Source: Hesseltinella vesiculosa
Taxonomy: Eukaryota; Mucoromycota; Mucoromycetes; Mucorales; Cunninghamellaceae
Length of the DNA: 64,000 nucleotides
Assembly (NCBI GenBank): GCA_002104935.1
Contig: MCGT01000003.1
Coordinates: forward strand, 558,001-622,000
Direction: 5' to 3'
In this document: one piece after another, positions 58,161 through 64,000 of the stretch
How positions within the stretch are numbered: the stretch's first letter is position 1
Layout of the letters: the number at the start of each line of letters is the position of its first letter
The notes under the pieces: model-generated
The model's input: the letters and a program-made list of their open reading frames with translations, nothing else
What the model was told of the DNA's origin: nothing
Database searches by the model: none
Position numbers and translations under genes: made by a program

Positions 58161-59229
58161 GCAACGTACAAAAAAAAAGTTGGAAGAAGCAAATGCAGGA
58201 AAAAAAAAAAAAAATGTCAGCTTTTTTTTTTTTTGCTTAAAAAAGGGGGACCTGTCATCTGACCAATTATTTTTCTCTCGTTCCTTCTCTTGTTTTCTTT
58301 CATAATTGGCCACACCCATTGACCGTCATTACCAATAGAGCGATCCGCCTGGCTCCAAAATCTCATCCCGTGTAGTAGGTCAGTGACATTGGAAAGATCA
58401 ATCGCAGGGCAATCCTACATGCTAGCCGTTGCCGTTTGTCAAACTGGATGCGTAGCTTCCGAATTCGGAGCTTGCAACATGGCTCGTTCGTCCACGTTAC
58501 TTGCAACTTGGAGGGGAGGGGTTACGTCGTCATAGATGTCGGCACTTATATTACCCTCAGTGTCCACACAGCATGTTGCAAACCCTTCGTTCATCCGTAG
58601 GTAAACACCAGAACAAAATAGGAAAGGCAAGCAATGGCGCAGCAGGCTGCCATGATCTGCCACGTACACCTTTTTATGCTGGCGTAAATTGGAACAACGC
58701 TGTCAACACACAATAAAGCCAGAGAGAGAACGTCGCATTGCAGCCAGTTTGGCCGTTTTTTTTTTCTCTTTGCGAGCATAGGCTTCACTCTGTCAAAGCA
58801 GTTAGCAGTTCTCCAACCATCTTGCTTGCAAAAGTATCCTCCAACTTTCCTCCAGCAACTTTGCCACCCTCTCCGTCATTCATATACTTTGAATACTGTA
58901 AAACAATAGATAGAACTACAGAAGTTAGAAACGCGGGGTCGGCGCTTATACTTTTTTGGGAAGGAAATATGTCGAGGATGTTTTCATGACAACCGAAGAA
59001 TTGGTTTCTTGGATCAAAATGAGATGCTTGATACATTGATAAAATGAAGAAAAATTACCCGGGATGAGAGAGAGAGAGGACGGAAGAAAAAAAAAACAGG
59101 GTGTTCGTCTGCATAGCTCGAACAGACATTGCAAACCTAACCACCTATTTCTTTTTCTTTGACGGTTTCTCATCATGATTTTTATTCGCAATCTCTTTTT
59201 CCCGATTGACAACTTCCACTCGATTCACC
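58161..59229. other. Spacer between the sacsin-like gene and the chitinase
   Basis: This is a divergent promoter region of about 1.07 kb. It has A and T homopolymer runs near 58,200-58,245. No gene or RNA is recognised; open frames on both strands near 58,440-59,040 lack motifs. Confidence 0.5.
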
Positions 59230-60701
59230 ATGTTGGCTAGCGCACTCTTTTTGCTGGCACTCCAAGCCCTGCAGTTGCACGCAAACTCGATTCAACCTAG
59301 AAAATACCACGTACCCCGAATGTCAAATCACACAGGCAGTCACTGACGTTTATTTTTTTTTCCTTGATGGTAGCCTGACCAATTTAATAACCTGGTGTTG
59401 TATTGGGGTCAAGGTGGGGATGAGAAACCGATGGCCAAGTATTGTGACAAAAAAGGCGTGTCGATCATTGTGGTGGGCTTTGTGCATGACTACACTGGCG
59501 GACCCAATGGTACACCTCAAATGGATTTAGCAAGCCACTGCATGGACACGAGCCACTGCCCCGACATTGGCAAGGATATTGCCTACTGCCAAGACAAAGG
59601 CATCAAGGTGACATTGTCTTTGGGTGGAGCGGGAGGGCCTTACCATGATCAGGATTGGAAACCCGACGACCTGGCTTGGAACCTGTGGAACATGTTTTTG
59701 GGTGGGACTGACAAATCCTTCAACCGACCTTTTGGTAAGGGGGTGAAGCTGGATGGCATTGATTTGGATCCTGAAGGTAAGAAAATAGCCTCTTGGGCTA
59801 TTAAAAAAAAAAAGAGAGAGCGAGGCAGCTCAGCTCCATTTTTTTTTTTTTTGTGATAGCCACAAGCCCCAAGGGCTACGACAAATTAATCCATCGTTTG
59901 CGCACGCTGTACCATCTGGATCACAACAAAAAGTATATGATATCTGCTGCGCCTCAATGTGCTGATCTAAAAGACTACGACGGCAATGCAGTCTACAATA
60001 TTTTGCACCCTAAAAAGGATCTGGATGCCTATCCTGACATGGTGTTTGTTCAATTTTACAACAACAAGTGCTCAGCTGCGGCCTTTTCAAAAAAAAGTCG
60101 ATGGGATGCCTCTGATGAGGGCTCATTCAACTTTGATGAATGGGAAAACTGGGCTGCTGGCACGCCAAACACAAAGGTATACCTGGGGTTGATCGGCAAA
60201 GACACCCACTACGACACGGGCTACGTAGAGTTTGATACCCTGACCTCGATTCTGGATGACATCCATGATAAGCATCACTTTGGAGGCGTGATGATCTGGA
60301 ATGCCGAGATTGCCTACACAAACCCAGTGACGGATGGAAGCCAATATGGGGAAGCCGTGGCAAACTACCTTGATTACCTCCAGTCACCAAGCAAGCTTAT
60401 GCGCATTGCCGACACCATCGCGCCAGTGCTCACGCCCATCATCGACCCAACCATCTCACCCTTGCCATGTGAAAGCGGCGTCATGTTCTCGCTGATGAAT
60501 AAGATATCTCTGCGCAATCTGGTGCGCTACTTTGAGCACAGTGTCCAACGTCTGGCTACTTTGGAACAGGCCTATCCTGAAGAAATGGATCAGCCTCTCA
60601 TGATCGGCTCTTCGCTCTGCCTGGGCCCCGTCAAATCCAACCAGATCACTCTTGATTATTTTGGTCTCAAATTCATCCATAACACCACCATCCTTCCATG
60701 A
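59230..60701 (+). CDS. GH18 class III chitinase, secreted
   Basis: Hydrolyses chitin beta-1,4 links with retention, likely in wall remodelling or spore release. Exons 59230-59310, 59374-59776, 59860-60701 (441 aa). Residues 1-20 are a hydrophobic signal peptide (MLASALFLLALQALQLHA). The catalytic barrel starts FNNLVLYWGQGG, has VTLSLGGAGG, and the active-site LDGIDLDPE with all three acids present (Asp157, Asp159, Glu161). MVFVQFYNN and the late GGVMIWNAE strand complete the barrel. After about residue 335 comes a tail of some 105 residues with no carbohydrate-binding module that I recognise. No GPI signal is evident. Family and catalytic competence are clear; the physiological role is inferred. 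Confidence 0.94.
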
Positions 60702-60960
60702 ATTTTTTTTAGTCAAACTTTAATTAAAACGGTGCTGGACCCATCTTCCTAATTGACGACCACAAGTAGCCTTGATGCCTTTTCAATCGCCGACCATCCA
60801 TTTTTGGAAGCTCTTGGGAGCCAATTTTGAGTGTGTGCATGCATGTCACAGTTTCGAATGCGCCCTGACATGTTTCTCCTGAAATGTGCTTCAGGTTTTT
60901 TTTTTCCTTATAAAAATGGAAGAAGAAAATGGAACGCTTTTTATTTCTTTTTCGTTCAAC

Positions 60961-61893
60961 ATGTTCCTTTTCAAAAAGCTAAAAAAGAAGCAAAGCCGAG
61001 ATCCCATGCTTGAAAAAAATGCGAGTCAAATGCTTAGCGGCCTGACGACCATGCCATCCGATGGATCGAGTCCGACGCAGCCGCAGTTGATGGGGTTTGA
61101 CTCGGCTTGCTCCAGTTCACGAGCAGGGTGGATGCCAGCGACACATTTGAACGATCAGCGCCGAGGAACGCTGGTGGACACGAACAACATCACAGCAGCA
61201 GCGGTGATATGCAGAGCATCATCTGACAATTCGTAAGGGGATGGTTTCAAAAGGAGAAAATGAAACAAAGGGAGACGGGGCAAGAAAGAAAAAAGAGGGA
61301 GAGTCAGAAATGGTTTGCATGAAAAAAGATGGTGGCAACTAACTTTTTTTTTTTTTTTTCTTGCGCCTAGCCTGAACCAATCACTGTCGTCTGCATGTAT
61401 CTTGACGACAAATGAAGGTCCAGTCATCAAAAGGGGCGAGGACTCAATGGATGCCACACCCACACCTTCAATCGTTGTGCAGAACAGACAATGGGCCCCT
61501 CGCTTGAAATGGGAACGGCCTCGACATCCACGCAAACACCGCCCGACCAAATGGCTCATTGTAGCCTCTGCTCAGGAAACCGAAGATGAGCAGCCAGCGG
61601 ATACCCCAGTGAAGACAGCCGAGAAATTACAATCACCCCCATCGCCTCCCGCTTCGCCCTTGCCTTGTCATAAACGAGGGCTCTGTGCTTCCAAGACCAA
61701 ACGACCCAAGCCTAGCAAAATTGCCCGCCTGCGACCTTCCACGTCCTACTCGGCATTGTCGCCACCTTTGTCTCCTCGATCATCCCTGAGCCCATCCAAA
61801 ATCCCTCGGCGAAGTCCGCCTGCCATCTATCCAAGCAGAGGTATGGATCCTCCTCCTGGCCATACCAAGCCAATGTCTGAGCTGATATCATGA
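60961..61893 (+). CDS. Hypothetical Pro/Ser-rich basic protein
   Basis: Proposed exons 60961-61232 and 61371-61893 (264 aa); the splice joins RASSDNS to LNQSLSS in frame with GT-AG borders. A TATAAAA box at about 60,909 lies 50 bp upstream of the chosen ATG. The protein starts with a basic stretch (FKKLKKKQSRD). Its second half is rich in Ser, Pro, Lys and Arg, with many Ser-Pro pairs (SPPLSPRSSLSPSKIPRRSP), suggesting phosphorylation by proline-directed kinases. There is no recognisable domain. Support is moderate: a long second exon and coherent composition, but no homology. Confidence 0.55.
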
Positions 61894-62610
61894 AAATAAA
61901 AAGAAAAAGAAAAAAAAACAAGCTGCGCAACACAAATTGGAACAGGAACGTTTTCATTGGTGTCCATCATCATCCGGCGTCGAGGTGGCTCGAGTATCCT
62001 TGTCATTGACCCGAGGGTGGTGGGCATACTAGTCATTTTATATTAGTAGCTGTTCGTCGTCAGTGCCTGTCACGGTGGGGACATACAATTATAAAGCGTG
62101 GACAACAAAGGACGCGCCGGATGAGTGATTGACGACAAATTATGGCTTTGGAAAGGAGCCAATATGTGGAGGTCGTCATTCAGCAAGCTAAATCCTGGTG
62201 CCAAGGAGGCATACCTGAGAGGGGCACGTCAGTGCATGGTTTTTTTTTTTTTTTTTTTACCGCGTTTTACTTTGTGGGCGTTTTCATAGGGGACAAGTCA
62301 AATCTACCTGTTCTTCTTTCTTGCTGGGGACAAGCCGGACAATGGGCTTGTTCCAGGTTTCGTTTGGCCACCTCGTCATGGAATACAAGAGGCTACCACA
62401 GGCACATTGCGAGCTGTAAGCCAGATCCCTATCAGTTTGCCTGGGGGTGCTCTGACTGACCAATCATTCGCAACGGCTTTTCCGTTTTCGGAGATCCAGC
62501 TTGGTAAGCTTGGTAATGAGTTTGTCAAGCACGTTTTTTTTGTTTTTTTTTTTTTTGTTTTTATTCCCTCAGACTTTTTATATTTTTTGTTTTTTGTCTT
62601 TACTAGAACC
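61894..62610. other. Lumazine synthase upstream region
   Basis: There is no independent gene. An ATG at 62,142 opens a short frame (MALERSQYVEVV) that dies in a T run. The lumazine synthase ATG at 62,611 is preceded by TTTACTAGAACC, which looks like a 3' splice site, so a leader intron within the 5' untranslated region is likely. Confidence 0.45.
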
Positions 62611-63277
62611 ATGTCTGAAAAAACATTTGAAAAAGGAGTGTCAGCCCCTCCCAAGAAGCTCGATGGCTCGGGTCTGCGCATTGCCATTGTCCATACCCGT
62701 TGGAACTATACGTTGGTTGGGAAGCTTTACGACTGTGTGTATGAAACTTTGACCAAGAAATATGGCGTGTTGGCCGAGAACATTGTCACGGTAAGCCTTG
62801 GCGGGAATGGGAAAAGCAAAAGAAAAAAAAAAGTAGAAAAGCATGTTACTGATCGTGGGATGGCACTCGCTCTAGGACACTGTGTCTGGCTCGTACGAAT
62901 TGCCTATGGCTGCCAAGCAACTGATCGATTTGTCAAAGGCCCAAGCTACTGCTACTGCCAGCGACTTGCTGGGCTCGCCTGCGTTGCAAAGCAAAACCCT
63001 GGGCACCAAGAACACCGGTCCTTTTGATGCGGTGATCTGTATCGGGATCGTGATCAAGGGTGGCACTGCCCACTTTGAATACATCTGTGACGCTGTGACG
63101 CACGGTATCATGCGTGTGCAATTGGATACTGGCGTGCCTGTCATGTTTGGTGTGTTGACCTGCTACAATGACGAACAAGCCATTGCCCGTTCCAGCACCG
63201 AAGAAGGATTCCATCATGCCGAAGAATGGGCTGCTGGCGCTGTCGAACAAGCTCTTCGCAAGAACCGTGTGCTCTAG
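62611..63277 (+). CDS. RIB4: 6,7-dimethyl-8-ribityllumazine synthase
   Basis: Penultimate step of riboflavin synthesis: condenses the ribityl-aminouracil with dihydroxybutanone phosphate. Exons 62611-62790 and 62876-63277 (193 aa, usual for the fungal enzyme). Conserved sites are LRIAIVHTRWN (substrate-binding Trp-Asn), VSGSYELP, GIVIKGGTAHFEYI with the catalytic His, and VPVMFGVLT. A short insertion (about residues 80-100, TATASDLLGSPAL) sits where fungal enzymes vary. The splice joins VT to DTVSGS in frame. It converges on the ATP synthase beta gene. Confidence 0.96.
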
Positions 63278-63560
63278 TTAGTCATTTTAGTTTGTTTGCT
63301 TTTTTGTAAATACGTTCATTTCCATTTAAAAAAAGTGCTCTGAAACGAGATGTGGGGCATGAAGCGGGCGTGACACAGGTGATCATTCGTTTTTTTGACA
63401 AGAAAAGGCCGACTGTTTTTTTTGAAACAAACACACAATTTTTTAATTACGTTGGTACAACATCAAATCATAAAAGAGATGAGATAGAGAGAAAGAGGGT
63501 GGGGGCATGAAATAAAAATGGATGGAGGGGAAAGGGCATGAAATTTTTTTTTAGCTAGAT

Positions 63561-64000
<440 letters not shown>

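Noticed and set aside
59311..59373. Frameshift between the chitinase signal peptide and its barrel
   Set aside because: A GT-AG intron joins the two parts in frame, so no mutation is needed.

Overview
The window reads as nuclear DNA of an early-diverging fungus, most likely Mucoromycota. I infer this from gene content and gene style, not from a database match. The genes are cut by many short (about 45-75 nt), T-rich introns. They include a WASP protein that keeps its CRIB box, a Mucorales-like Galpha subunit, fungal MBF-type and peptide-transporter genes, and a eukaryotic TnpB relative (Fanzor). Homopolymer A/T runs are frequent in introns and spacers.

The layout has two compartments. Positions 1-14,600 are gene-dense: a SulP sulfate permease (5' end cut by the window), WASP, Doa1/Ufd3, a Galpha subunit, a DinB-like protein, and a phosphoserine phosphatase with an N-terminal SPX domain. 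From about 15,200 to 41,000 I find no intact gene. This part holds a broken Fanzor gene (15.2-18.5 kb) with a hairpin-rich tail, a broken Tc1/mariner transposase (29.3-30.3 kb), and a 4-kb element with roughly 850-bp inverted ends and pogo-like transposase remains (36.9-40.9 kb). The same element contains a near-perfect hairpin centred near 39,300. The rest is dispersed repeats present in 2-4 copies, a GC-rich hairpin-rich island near 25.9 kb, and unidentified coding relics. Positions 41,200-64,000 are gene-dense again: an MRS2 Mg channel, an APSES/ankyrin factor (MBF family), a POT peptide transporter, COX6A and NDUFB7 head to head, a giant sacsin-like GHKL ATPase, a GH18 chitinase, a Pro/Ser-rich unknown, lumazine synthase, and the C-terminal part of ATP synthase beta. 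A small repeat island at 49.4-50.2 kb interrupts this arm.

Several genes share a theme without forming a cluster. COX6A, NDUFB7 and ATP2 serve oxidative phosphorylation and MRS2 supplies mitochondrial Mg2+. Doa1 acts with Cdc48 and ubiquitin. WASP and Galpha act in actin and receptor signalling. The SPX-SerB fusion suggests phosphate-responsive serine synthesis. The most unusual content is the Fanzor relic with its candidate guide-RNA tail, the SPX-SerB fusion, and the nested inverted-repeat element. All exon borders were placed by eye from splice consensus and reading frame; summed exon lengths give whole codons in every complete gene model.
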